Source: Erythroxylum novogranatense (lineage: Eukaryota; Streptophyta; Magnoliopsida; Malpighiales; Erythroxylaceae). Taken from it: 64,000 nucleotides of DNA. Where the stretch lies: assembly GCA_029891385.1 (NCBI GenBank), contig CM057232.1, forward strand, positions 65,533,824 through 65,597,823. The letters run 5' to 3'. The position numbers were made by a program, and so were the translations under genes. Below, one piece after another: positions 1-10,393 of the stretch. Below the pieces are notes generated by a model. The model saw only the letters and a list, made by a program, of their open reading frames with translations, was not told the DNA's origin and ran no database searches. How positions within the stretch are numbered: position 1 is the first letter of the stretch; each line of letters starts with the position of its first letter.

Positions 1-1
1 A

Positions 2-1033
2 CCTTTTCCTTTAACCCCCCACAACAACCCCTTCGTCCGACAACTATTTCAACTCAACCTCTCCAACCTAGCCCATCCCCGAACCTCTGGGAACCTCACA
101 TTCGTCCGCCACTACTATACCCATGCCTGTTACTCCGGCACCAACAGAATCGAGTTTCGTGGTGTTACCATTCCCCGAGCTTTCACTGCTGTCTCCATTC
201 GTGAGCATTACCATCTTCCTCCTACCCCCCGTTGCCACTACTCCGAACTCATCCATGAGTACCCTTGGGTCGATGTCCTTCGTACCCTCTATCCTAAGAG
301 TATCGACTGGTATCAACCCAGGGGGGCTCAGCGCTATATCTGCCGCTCCGACCTTCGCTCTGAAGCCCGTCTGTGGCTTTATTTCATTTGCAACAACATC
401 CTTCCCACCTCCCACCTTGCCATGGTTCCTAAGGAGCAGGCTCTCTACATCTACCTGTTGATGATCGGCCGGCCCGTCAACCTCACTCAAGCCATCACCT
501 CCACCCTCCGCCAATGCATCCTATCCTCTAACATCAATCATTCCCTCATCTTTCCCCACCTGATCACCGACATGTTCCGGGCCTATCGAGTTCCGGAACA
601 TCTGACTGATCTAACTTTTGAGCCTGTCCCTGCTTTCAAATATATTCGTCTCCACCAACCTCGTCGCCTACCCACCCCACCTGACCCTTCCCCACCTTCT
701 TCTCCCTCCCCTCCCCCTGTCCCTTCTGTCCCTTTTCCCCCTACTCCTGCTCTCTCTGTTGTTGCACCTCCATTCGAGGCTCCGCCTCGCCACCCTATCC
801 GTCCACCACCTTCACCTTCCGCCCTCCCTACTCAGGTCGTCCTTCTTCGCGATGACATACGGCACATTGAGGCCCAGATGGCAGCTGACCGCCAGGTCTA
901 CCATTCTATGTTCACATTGATTGCGGATCGCCTACAGTTGCCCATCTCTCCTACAGCCCGGGATTCTTCAGCTGGCCCTAGCACTTCTCAGGCTGCCCCT
1001 TCAGACCCACCGGTTGATGATCCTTCGGCCTAA
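2..1033 (+). CDS. Plant-transposon-domain protein of an LTR element, 5' truncated by window edge
   Basis: The frame is open from the first bases of the window to a TAA at 1031-1033, about 343 codons, so the start lies outside; the ATG at 422 is internal. The N-terminal half contains a block around 'IEFRGVTIPRAFTAVSIREH' followed by Trp-containing segments, which resembles the 'putative plant transposon protein' domain (PF20167-like) found in gypsy-related plant elements. The middle (about 665-830) encodes a Pro/Ser-rich linker, and the C-terminus is an acidic, Ser/Pro-rich tail. Downstream lie two polypurine-like motifs and a long LTR on the same strand, which fits the last ORF of an LTR element. 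The domain call is from memory of the family and should be tested by profile search. The molecular function of this family is not known to me. Confidence 0.6.
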   Translation, partial: PFPLTPHNNPFVRQLFQLNLSNLAHPRTSGNLTFVRHYYTHACYSGTNRIEFRGVTIPRAFTAVSIREHYHLPPTPRCHYSELIHEYPWVDVLRTLYPKSIDWYQPRGAQRYICRSDLRSEARLWLYFICNNILPTSHLAMVPKEQALYIYLLMIGRPVNLTQAITSTLRQCILSSNINHSLIFPHLITDMFRAYRVPEHLTDLTFEPVPAFKYIRLHQPRRLPTPPDPSPPSSPSPPPVPSVPFPPTPALSVVAPPFEAPPRHPIRPPPSPSALPTQVVLLRDDIRHIEAQMAADRQVYHSMFTLIADRLQLPISPTARDSSAGPSTSQAAPSDPPVDDPSA

Positions 1034-1396
1034 TTTTGACATTTTGTTATTTTCTTTTCTTGTATTTTTTTTCTTGTCTTTTCTTTTCTGTATTTAGTTC
1101 ATTTATTCTTTTGTCCTTATTGTACTTGATTTGTTCCAATTAATGATCAATCTTTATTCCCTCTTCTCTCCCCTTCATGTATTTCTTATTCTTTTTTCTT
1201 GCTACATTTTCATTGAGGACAATGTGTGCTTTAAGTGTGGGGGAGTTGTTTCCCCATTTATCTTTCATATTGCATGCCTGTTGACATAGTGTTTATGAAT
1301 TGTTGGCCAATAATGCATTCTGTCGATAAACTTAGTAAATTGTTTTTTTTTTAAATTCTGTCATTCTGCATCTCCTCTCAGCGACGAGCGATCACA

Positions 1397-1502
1397 CGTC
1401 GCGGTGAAGCTATTCATACGAGTGCGTATACGTCGCGATGTCATTCGTTTTATACGCCGCAACGTCCGCACATCGTGACGTACACTGTTATACGTCGCGA
1501 CG
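1397..1502. repeat. Cluster of five CGTCGCGACG-like palindromes
   Basis: Ten-base units at 1397, 1431, 1455, 1471 and 1493 fit the symmetric pattern C-R-Y-C-G-Y-R-R-Y-G; the last is a perfect CGTCGCGACG. Spacing is irregular (34, 24, 16, 22 bp). Similar units recur in several other elements of the window. Confidence 0.6.
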
Positions 1503-2608
1503 TCACCTTTATGCATGAATGATTTTTGCCTGACTCTTCCACTCAATTCAAACATTTTCTGCACTGGACTTTTGTGGCTATTGTTTTCAAAGCTTTTACT
1601 AGTTTCAAAATGATGCTTGAGTTTCTGAAAACACCTCCTATCCTTTAATGATAGTTGGAATTGGCAAAATCTTGCTTTTCATGTTTTCAAAACAAAGTGA
1701 ATGGAAGCATGCTAACAAAGTAGCACTTTAAGTTTTTGAGACTTGAGATTATTCACAGAGATAATACCCTTGTTGGAAGGATATTTGAGCCAAAATTTTT
1801 CTTTTATCTTTATGTGCGTCTACTTATTTCATACTTCTCTAGAACTTGTTTCAATTCTTACTCGAAGCTTGATGGCCTAGATTTTTGTTGATGTGATAGA
1901 GGCGTTCCTCGTTCAAACCCTTTTCCTAAACACAGTCCCATAAACACTTATCTCTTGCTAGCCCCTTGAGCCCTCTTGTTATGAGCATTTGCATTCATAT
2001 TTTTGTAGTGTCATTAGTTATTTTGCTTTCGCATATATGTAAAAAAAAGTATTTCCCAAACTGGGATAGTGAATTTTGTGTGGACCAAAAAAAAGGGACA
2101 ATACTTCAGAAATTTAATAACAAAAAAATGTATGCATTCTGTTTATGCAAATGTTTAATTTGAGTTCAACTGTTGACATCAGTTCGTCGTTTAGTGCATG
2201 TGCTCATATTTTCTTTCTTTCACTTCATCCATTCATTTAGCCTTCCATACATTACAACCCTAAAAGTCCTCTTGATCTTCGAAATGATAGTTCTTGTAGT
2301 GGAGAAATAGATTTAACACAAGCCTATGGTAGGAGATAGATTAAGCAGATTGAGAGCAAAAATATCCCAAATTTCAAGTGAGATGAGCGCAAACACTATA
2401 TCCTGAGTGATTCTCTTTTGTTCAATCTCTTTTACTTGAATTCTTTCAGTGTTTGTTTTATTAGCACTCTTTAAATTTGTTGTGGTTGAATTATGAGGAA
2501 GTAAATTACGTCAATTTCCTTTTATTGTTTTTAGCATGGGCAGATATTTTCTTTTCTTCTTGTATTCTTTTTGACTCTTGTAAACTTTGTCCAGGAATAC
2601 AAAGGTCT

Positions 2609-2623
2609 AAGTGTGGGGGAATT
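2609..2623 (+). other. Polypurine tract of the first element
   Basis: AAGTGTGGGGGAATT lies directly before the TGATTAAGCC start of the LTR, the position expected for the plus-strand primer of reverse transcription. Confidence 0.65.
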
Positions 2624-2890
2624 TGATTAAGCCAAGTTTACATTATAAATTGGTTGCATTTTCATAGCTGCTTATGCATTTGTTGACTCCTAATTGATGA
2701 TTTTTGTGCTTAAACTGGTCCCTGATAACGAGCTCTTTTAATTCACAATTTGTCAGTAAATTGTCATGATTTGATATTAATTTCTCTATAATTTTCATGA
2801 GGACAATTGATACTGCAAATTGTTATTTTATTGCAGAAGCAAAGGAGTCAACTCATCAGGAAGTCAACAGGTCATGAGGTCCTATCCGCA

Positions 2891-3001
2891 CGTCGCGACG
2901 CATGTTAATCCGCACGTCGTGACGAACAAATCACTTCCATACGTCGCGATGAGCAGGCAATTCCGTACGTCGCGACAAATATTTATTCACACACCGCGAC
3001 G
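2891..3001 (+). promoter_or_regulatory. LTR U3 palindrome array upstream of TATA box
   Basis: Five ten-base units of the CGTCGCGACG type start at 2891, 2915, 2942, 2968 and 2992, spaced 24, 27, 26 and 24 bp. A TATATAAAA box follows at 3067-3075, about 65 bp after the last unit. The arrangement suggests a promoter-proximal binding-site array. The protein that would bind is unknown. Confidence 0.6.
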
Positions 3002-3066
3002 TACGAGCGGATATCCGACCTTAAATGGAAAGTTTGCCTCACTGTTCTGATCCGACCCGCATCCAT

Positions 3067-3075
3067 TATATAAAA
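3067..3075 (+). promoter_or_regulatory. LTR TATA box
   Basis: TATATAAAA sits in the middle of the LTR. The oppositely oriented sister LTR has TATAAAA at the equivalent place (4136-4130). Transcription would start about 30 bp downstream, which is where the solo LTR inserted (3105-3109). Confidence 0.6.
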
Positions 3076-3109
3076 ACTTTGTTATTTTTAGGTCAGAAGG
3101 AGAGAGGAG

Positions 3110-4582
3110 TGATCGTGGCTTATCGTTCAATCCTAAGATTTATCCTTGGAAACCGGTCAAAATCAATTTATACCAAGAATTGCAACACAGGGTGCAACCT
3201 CAGGTCGACTCTCAAGGAACCAGTGTAGAATTGATCTTAAGACTAGCCTAGTCTAATGATGCATGCAATTAAAGCAATTAAAGGGGGTTTTGATTTAGTC
3301 TTTAAAATTAAAGAAAGCTAAGTATGAAATAAATGTTTTGGGATTTTGAAAGGCAAGACAATTTGAAATAATTAAGATTGAAAACAATTAACTAAAGTTC
3401 TCCGAAAATACATTTCAGTCATCATCGCTCAAAATAAATGTCAGTTTGAAATCCACTAAGTTTCAAAACACAACCTTAATAACTCGTTAAGTCCAAGATT
3501 TAATTGATCAACTCGATAAATTAAAACTTGTTAAAACCCTTAGTGTATGGTATGAAATGATTTATGCAATAAATCAATCAGATAATAACATAACCAACTT
3601 AACCAAACACAACTAGGCAGATTAGGTTAATTAATGCAAAATCTGACTGATATACATGAGACTTCATATATTCAGGCACAATATTCAACACAAACCAATC
3701 CTTAACATAGATCAAAGTTTAACATCCTGCTAAACTATAGCAAGATTAATTCGATCATACAATGCAATCTCCAACACGGAGTTGTTACAAAACCATGACA
3801 GAAATTCAAAATAGCGATCGATTACCCCTTGAAGCTCATGGAACTCAGACCGTTGTTACATCTTCAGGAGATCTGACGCCTTAGCCACGCATGATGTCGG
3901 GTGAGTCCATCACTGCTGGAATATCACCTCAGGCCATGACTCTAACGACGAACAGTTGAGAGTGAGTGCGACGAACGATGGAAGAGATGAAGATGGTGGT
4001 GGTGGACGTCGTCTGGAGGTGGCGCCGAATCTGCAAAACAGAGGAAACAAAACCTATCAGAAAAATAGAGAAGACGAAAGATGGAGAGCTACCTCGAATG
4101 CGGCATCTATTTTAACCTAAAATGGAAGGTTTTATAGGAGTCATGAAGCGGTAGGGTCTAACGGGCAAAAATTTGCCATTTAAGGGCCGGGTATCCGACA
4201 TTCGTCGCGACTAATGAATAAAGTTCGTCGCGGCGAATGAAGAATGGTCACTTGTCGCGACGAATTAATTTACACTAATAAATTCGTCGCGGCGAATGGC
4301 TGCGTTGATTCGTCCCGACGAATGGATGGCTCCTCACGACGTGTTGACTTTCTCGTTGACTCCATGTTCTCTTTAAATGCAACACATTTGCAGTATCAAT
4401 TGTCCCGATAAAAGTTATGCAGAAATTAGTATCAAATGACAAAAAAATACTGGCAATGTGCAAATTATAAAAGCTCAATATGAGGACCCAACTTAAGCAC
4501 AAAAATCATAAATTATGAGTCAACAAGTGCATAATTACTTAAGAAAACAGGGCCAATTTATAGTATAAATTTGGCTCAATCA
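3110..4582 (-). mobile_element. Solo LTR of the same family, opposite orientation, TSD AGGAG
   Basis: On the + strand it reads TGATCGTGGC...GGCTCAATCA, that is TG...CA ends. AGGAG occurs at 3105-3109 and again at 4583-4587, an exact 5-bp target duplication. In its own sense (minus strand) it starts TGATTGAGCC and is collinear with the split LTR around it. It carries its own palindrome array (4341 to 4203) and TATA box (4136-4130). No internal domain, primer site or ORF is present, so it is a solo LTR left by LTR-LTR recombination. Confidence 0.88.
4203..4341 (-). promoter_or_regulatory. Palindrome array in the solo LTR
   Basis: Six units of the CGTCGCGACG/CGTCGCGGCG type begin at 4203, 4226, 4253, 4285, 4311 and 4332, spaced 21-32 bp. 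Several are embedded in TTCGTCGCGRCGAAT. The unit nearest the promoter lies about 67 bp from the TATA box at 4136, almost the same distance as in the sister LTR. Confidence 0.6.
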
Positions 4583-5536
4583 AGGAGATACTTTGGAGAC
4601 GTTGAGGAGGCAGCAGAGACGACATTCCTTTCCACCATCATTTTCCATTTTCATCATCGTCGATCATCACCATCTTCGCCACCGTCAGTATCTTCTGCTA
4701 CCATGAGTATCGCTCAATCTTCAGCAGTCGAGAGACAGACCGAAGTTATGCGTAGCTAAATCACATTTCCTCTTGAAGATGTAGCAATGGCTTGAGTTCA
4801 CCGAAAGCTTCAAAGGGGAGTAATCATATAGTGTCTGAAGTTTAGTTATATTTGTGTAAACTCTGAGTTAGAGATTGCATCTGTATAACTAGATTAGCAT
4901 GGTTATAGTTTAACCGTGTGCTGAACACTTGTTGCGATTTGGACATAGTTATTTGTAGAATTTTGATGCTTAATATATGAAGTCTCATATATGTCATTCG
5001 GATATTGCATTGACTCTTATTATCTGCCTAGTTGTGTTTGATTTAGATGGTTGTGTTTTTATCCGATTGATCGATTGCATTTACTTGTCCAATTTTCACA
5101 CTAAGGTTTTTAACAAGGATTTAAATGATGGAGTTCATTAATTAAATGTTTGGACCTAAAGAGTCCTTTAGGGTTGATCTTTTGAAACTTAGTGGATTCT
5201 ATCCCCGAAAAATCATTTTCAACCGTGATAGCCTACGCCCATTTTCAAGAGGATTTTATCAATTTGATTACTATCTGAGTTTTTATTAATTTCATTTAAT
5301 TCATAAAATCAAAAAAAATATACTTTAATTTGTTTAGTTCTTTCAATGACCAAAACCCCCATTTTATCAACTTTGATTGCAATTTTTGGTAATTAGGCTA
5401 GCTTACACCTTTTTCATTTGGTTCCTATTAAATGAGACGACCCGAGGTTGCATCCTGTATTGCAATCTTTGGAATTATTATTTTCAACCGGTTTCCAAGG
5501 ATCGATCGTAAGGTCGACTCGACAAAGCCGCGATCA

Positions 5537-5721
5537 CCATCAAACCAAATTCCAACATCAATATACCCAAAAAGTAGTTCATCAATATGCATCCATGGTG
5601 TTATAAGGTTAAAAGCATGCAATTCGACACCATCAAACCTGATTCCGACATCAATATACCCAAAAAATAGTTCATCAATATGCATCCATGGTGTTATAAG
5701 GTTAAAAGCATGCAATTCGAC
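5537..5721. repeat. 93-bp tandem duplication
   Basis: Two copies with a 93-bp period (5536-5628 and 5629-5721) differ at only a few positions. Because 93 is a multiple of three, a spurious minus-strand ORF across it shows a 31-residue repeat. No other coding sign is seen. Confidence 0.8.
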
Positions 5722-7773
5722 ATTTGAACAAACCCAAATGAAATTCGTGGCCACATTAGAGCTTGGCTTTGGATCTACCCCCATTGTCATAAAAATTTTC
5801 AAAACTAAGAAACTCACAAAAAATGCATGAGACAATCGACATAAAACACAAACATCAACAAAAAATCCTACCAATTGACACAAAACACAAACAAAACTCT
5901 ATCATCAAAACCTGTCACCCAATCGAAACCCATCACTCAATCGAAATAACATAAATAACTTACCTAGAATCTAGAAATGGTGGAATGCTAGAATCACGAA
6001 CTGGAGAAGAGAATCATGAACTTGAAGAAGTGGAAGAAGTTTCGGGAGGAAGGCTTGAAGAAGTGGAAGAAGTTTCGGGAGGAAGGCTTGAAGAAGTGGA
6101 AGAAGTTTCAGGAGGCTTAAACGTGAGAAGGATAATTTTGTCTTGAAGAAGGATAGTTATTTGTGGAATAGAAAAAGATAGGTAGGGACTAGTTTTATCT
6201 ATTTCCCAAAGTTTAAGAATAGATATTCCTGATGATTACTTATTCTGTGTTTGTTTCTAACTAAACACAGGTTTAATAATATACAAGGAATATGCTATGA
6301 ATAGAATTGTTATTCCATTGAACCAAACATACCGTAAATCCTTATGCTTTTATAGAAAAAGCATTAGAGTTTTTAAATTTATATTAAAATAAATACCATA
6401 ATTAATTTAATTTTATTAAAATCTATTATCTCATATTTGATTTTAAGGTTTTTCAAACTTTATAACTAAGTCAAACTTAATTAAAGTTAATTTTTCATTC
6501 ACAAACTACTCTTTAATGTGTGACTCATTAAATTCCTAATATATTAGTAATGATTATAAATTATAATTATAATTCATAATTAGAAATAGAATTAGATAAA
6601 TTAAAATTCTTTTAATTTATTTTAATTATCTAATTAAATAATTTATAATCATAAATCAAGATTGACGCTCTAACAATATGTCATGACTATCCAAATATCA
6701 AGAATGTTAAAGTGATTTGACTTAACGGTCTATACATAGTTATCCAATGTTCTAATTGGACAAAGTATGGATATAGAGTTTATTCTTTTGTATCCAATTA
6801 TGTTCATTCTTGCAAATTAGTAATTGATTTATAATTAATATTTGAAAACACCTTTTCAAATGTCAATTCACTCTACCCAAAGAATTCTATAAATCACTAC
6901 TAATTAAGAACAATAGAACATTCTTTCTAATTACTTTAAAGTGACAAATCCTTTATTAATTTATGCAACTATCTCCATATAATTCATACTACATTCAAGT
7001 ACTACTGACTAAATTATCCTAGGATTGTTCATAATTAGCATCAAAACATAGTAATTCTCATATAAGATACCTTGGTAATCTTAAGTCTAAAGATCAATTA
7101 TACAGATTATCATTATGAGAATAACTACAAATACATAAGTAATATTCCATTTGGGATCCTTATAGTTGGGTTAGTGACTTATTCTCTAACAGCACCCACA
7201 CATTAATTTAAGTATTTTTATCTTTAATTTGGAGGATTAATTACTTTTTCATAAGAAAGAAACATAATGTCTGCTAGTTTTATCATTTCAACAATATCTC
7301 ATCTTGATGAAACTACAATTAGAAATACTTAGAACAATATGTAAAGGTAAATTGAATTTTATAGTTATGATCTCATCACAATTTTAATTACATAATAATT
7401 ATTCCAAAATTTCAATTTTATTATTAAAGTGTAATTTATTTAATACATAAAGATAAAGATAATTAAATAATAATATCATACGACATATTATAGCCAACTG
7501 ATTGATTGCAAAGGCATAAATTAAGCGAGAGATAGCAAACTGATTTAATCCTTTTGTAGACTAATTTTCTAAATGCATGTTATGAAAATTCACTTACGTA
7601 TTTTCCGTCCCAGAGTTAGCTCTTTCCAATCTTGGCCTCCATTTTTTAAATAGTGTCATAGACCCATCTCAAGAACTTTGTTAGTAGATGAGTTACTACT
7701 GAACCTGAGCAAAAACATTTCATTTTCGTTAATCAACACTATGTTCTAGGCCCAACTTCTTCCAAGTTGTTAA
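5722..7773. other. AT-rich intergenic spacer
   Basis: No ORF with family features on either strand. The stretch is very AT-rich with many poly-A and poly-T runs. The only structure seen is a 33-bp tandem repeat near 6021. Confidence 0.5.
6021..6118. repeat. 33-bp tandem repeat, about three copies
   Basis: The unit starting CTTGAAGAAGTGGAAGAAGT begins at 6021, 6054 and 6087. The first two are identical and the third is slightly shorter and diverged. Confidence 0.85.
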
Positions 7774-8220
7774 TGATAGAATTTTGTCATTAATTTTGTG
7801 GACTAGCATAATAAATATAATTTTGTACAAACCCCGATTAATTTGATGTCAATATAATTAGGCTTGTTAATTCTGTCTTTAACATGTCATTGGGCCTGTG
7901 TTCATGGGCTTCCTATGATGGGTAGACTTGGTCCATGTTTTGTAGTGCATAGGAGGCCCTACTGCTAGTCGATCTTAAATACAGTCACCCCATTGAGAAC
8001 TGTATGCATTTTGCTAATTAGAGTTTGGAATAGCAGTAGTCAATCCTCTGCGTCTATAGCACGTCGCTTCACAGAAAACAATAATAGGTTCAATTGTTCC
8101 ACAATTTCTAGGTATTTGTCTATACAATCAGTGAATCTAGTATGTTGCAATTCTAAGGTTAATTAATTGTGTTGATTAATTACGAAATTAATCTGAAATT
8201 TTGTGTGAAATTTTCCTTCA
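7774..8220 (+). mobile_element. 5' LTR of copia D
   Basis: 447 bp, TGATAGAATT...TTTTCCTTCA. It aligns along its whole length with 40612-41051, including the block GCACGTCGCTTCACA. Confidence 0.85.
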
Positions 8221-8236
8221 ATTAGTATCAGAGCCA
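8221..8236 (+). other. Primer binding site of copia D
   Basis: ATTAGTATCAGAGCC follows the LTR end. It matches the usual initiator-Met tRNA complement TGGTATCAGAGC except at its first bases. Confidence 0.75.
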
Positions 8237-9084
8237 ATTAACCTTGATTGTGACTGCTAATTTTTGTGTAATTTTTGGGATATTATTTTTATGGAATTTG
8301 TGGTTTTTTGGATTTGTTAATTGTTTTTTATGAAATCATTTTTGTTGTTGATTGGTTCCGGTTTGGTAAATCGTGTGATAATATTGTTGAATTTTTTTGT
8401 TTTCTTTTTTGAAAAACCTAGAACTCGTAAAAGCAAACCAAAAATGTTTTCTTTTCAATTTTTCCAAACCAATTAAGTATCCTATTTTATGAAATTGATT
8501 GAGGGGTTTTATAGATCATTAAATTTTGAATCTATTGACACTAATTTCATTGAAAACTGATCAAAATTAAAAGAGTTATGGACTTTTTCTGAGTCGAGTC
8601 GTGAACCAGGTCTGACGACCTGAATACCAGTCAGCCAGGTGAGGAAGATGCAGCCCGACCCAGCTGGATGTTCCCCACGCGTGGTGGTGGATCATGGTGG
8701 CATGTGTGACCGCCTCTGACGGTATTTTTTCCCCAAATTTTTCCTGTTTGCTCCACTTGACCAATTCTATTTTATGATATTTTTCTGAAATTTTTTGAAT
8801 GCTAGAAATTTTATTTTTATTATTCCCAAATTTTAAAATTAATAAAAATATAATGAACTCTTCGAAATTTTTCTTGAAAATTTTTGTACTTATTCCTAGT
8901 ATTATTTGGGCTAGTGGGGTCTTGTGTACTCTTAGTGTTATGTAGTTATGCATCAAAATTAATTTTGGATGTAATTTATGCATATAATATAATATTATAT
9001 GATTACTATGGTTAATTTTGTAATTGTGATGCTAATTGAACATATGGGAACAATCTTGAGGAATGTTATTAGACTATTATCATT
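8237..9084 (+). other. Leader of copia D, upstream part
   Basis: T-rich untranslated leader between the primer site and the insertion point of A. It continues at 30082-30393. The minus-strand ORF here (8576-8983) is AT-driven and shows no family feature. Confidence 0.5.
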
Positions 9085-10393
9085 CACTTTGTTGGACCCC
9101 GCTGTCGGAGCCCAACGTCTGACATGAGAGCGTGGTGGAAAAATGTGAGATTTATACATTTAAAAGAAAAAGAAAAGCCCGTGGAAGGTTAATGGGCCTG
9201 CTGGAAAGTAAGCTTGAAACCCGCTTTCATGCATAATTTAAACAATCACATCCAAACATGCAATTCAACGATTTAGAAAAGGAGACCATCGGAAGTTCAA
9301 TGGACCCATGGTGAATAAACTCAAAACTTACTTTCATGCTCTAAAACATATCCAAATCCGTAATTCATATTCCAAAAGGTAATATCTCAAAACAATTTAC
9401 AACTTTGAATTCAAGAGCCAAAAATCTAAAACACTCTTGAACCAATAATACTTTAAATGTAATTAAAGTCTTGTTTTCCAAAATATAACATTGAAAATAA
9501 ACAAACATAATGAAATGAAAACAGAGTCTTTTAGAAACTCGTGACTCACTCGATCTCTGGCTCGTCACCTGTATGGGGGAGATTAGAGGGGGTGAGCTAT
9601 AAAGCTCGTGGGAACATATTTATAATATAGCAATAAGCAAAAGTATTCAAAATATCTCATTGCCGTGATACTTGCTGAAATCATAGTCATTGATCATGTA
9701 TATGTCTTTGTCTTGAAAAATGCTTGATTCTTGAACAAATCATGATGCATGGCACATAACAAATCATAACACATAACATGATGGTTTGGGTGTCCCGGGT
9801 TCGTGACGTACTACACATGCCATCGAAATGTTGATGTGTAGACGTAGTTTCGTGAGGGAATCCTTGTGAGAAACCTTGTGCCACAGTCGGGCAGGCGGGA
9901 GAAGCCTTTTCATGAGTCAATGTGCACTTGACTATTGTGAGAGACACCACAAACCCACATAAGTATGCATAATTCATGTTCTTATAAACTTGTTTGCCAA
10001 ACTGGCACTTGCTTGTAAACTTGTTTGTAATCTTGCTTGTCTTGTATTTCGTAAAACTTGAATTTATGTACTTGCATTCGTGAAAGGAGAACACTCCTTT
10101 GTGAAAATCTTGATAATAATCATGAATGCAAATTACAATGCAGAATATAATCATTCATAGTAGTATGCAATGCGATCGTGGATGATGTAATGTAAATGCA
10201 TGAGATCTTGCTTGATTTGAACTAAACAATGAGTACTTAATTACTCTATTATAAACATGAACCCACCTGAATTCCTTGCTTGTCTTGCCTAGGAATGAGT
10301 TTCCTCTTGAGCCTCTTGATCCTCTTGCCTCTCTTGATCTCCTAAAATAAGAACCAAAATCTTATTCAAAATCTCATGTTGAAACCATAATTC

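Larger units (their letters stand above)
1034..2623 (+). other. 3' noncoding part of the element between its ORF and its LTR
   Basis: No credible ORF is present. It is T-rich after the stop codon. A purine-rich AAGTGTGGGGGAG motif occurs at 1233-1245, a cluster of CpG-rich palindromes at 1397-1502, and a second, nearly identical purine tract at 2609-2623 next to the LTR. Short ORFs here have no family features. Confidence 0.5.
2624..5536 (+). mobile_element. Long LTR (gypsy-like), split by a solo LTR
   Basis: The LTR starts with TGATTAAGCC at 2624 and ends ...GCGATCA at 5536. It is interrupted by an opposite-strand LTR of the same family at 3110-4582, flanked by AGGAG target repeats. Removing that insert leaves about 1.44 kb, close to the 1,473 bp of the insert itself. 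The two are alignable throughout: both share the start, a palindrome array, a TATA box, an ATGCGTRGCTAA segment, and the end with the GGTTTCCAAGGAT block. The second half is at 4588-5536. No coding capacity is seen. The partner 5' LTR would lie outside the window. Confidence 0.78.

Noticed and set aside
123..461. Overlapping + strand ORF within the first gene
   Set aside because: It is a shadow frame; the other frame stays open from base 2 and carries the domain-like text.
2624..5536. Large inverted repeat that looked like a foldback or MITE-type element
   Set aside because: The minus arm has TG...CA ends and exact AGGAG target repeats, and the outer halves join into one LTR, so it is a solo LTR inside a sister LTR.
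5428..5883. Minus-strand ORF with a 31-residue internal repeat
   Set aside because: The repeat is just the 93-bp tandem duplication read in a multiple of three; there is no other coding evidence and the ORF crosses an LTR border.
8576..8983. 135-codon minus-strand ORF in the D leader
   Set aside because: It lies in AT-rich untranslated leader, has no recognisable motif, and the element is coded on the other strand.
9687..10154. Minus-strand ORFs of 138-168 codons repeated in the A-family LTRs (also 28380-28886 and 31730-32146)
   Set aside because: They occur at the same place in every copy of the LTR but differ by frameshifts and lack motifs; they lie in untranslated LTR sequence.
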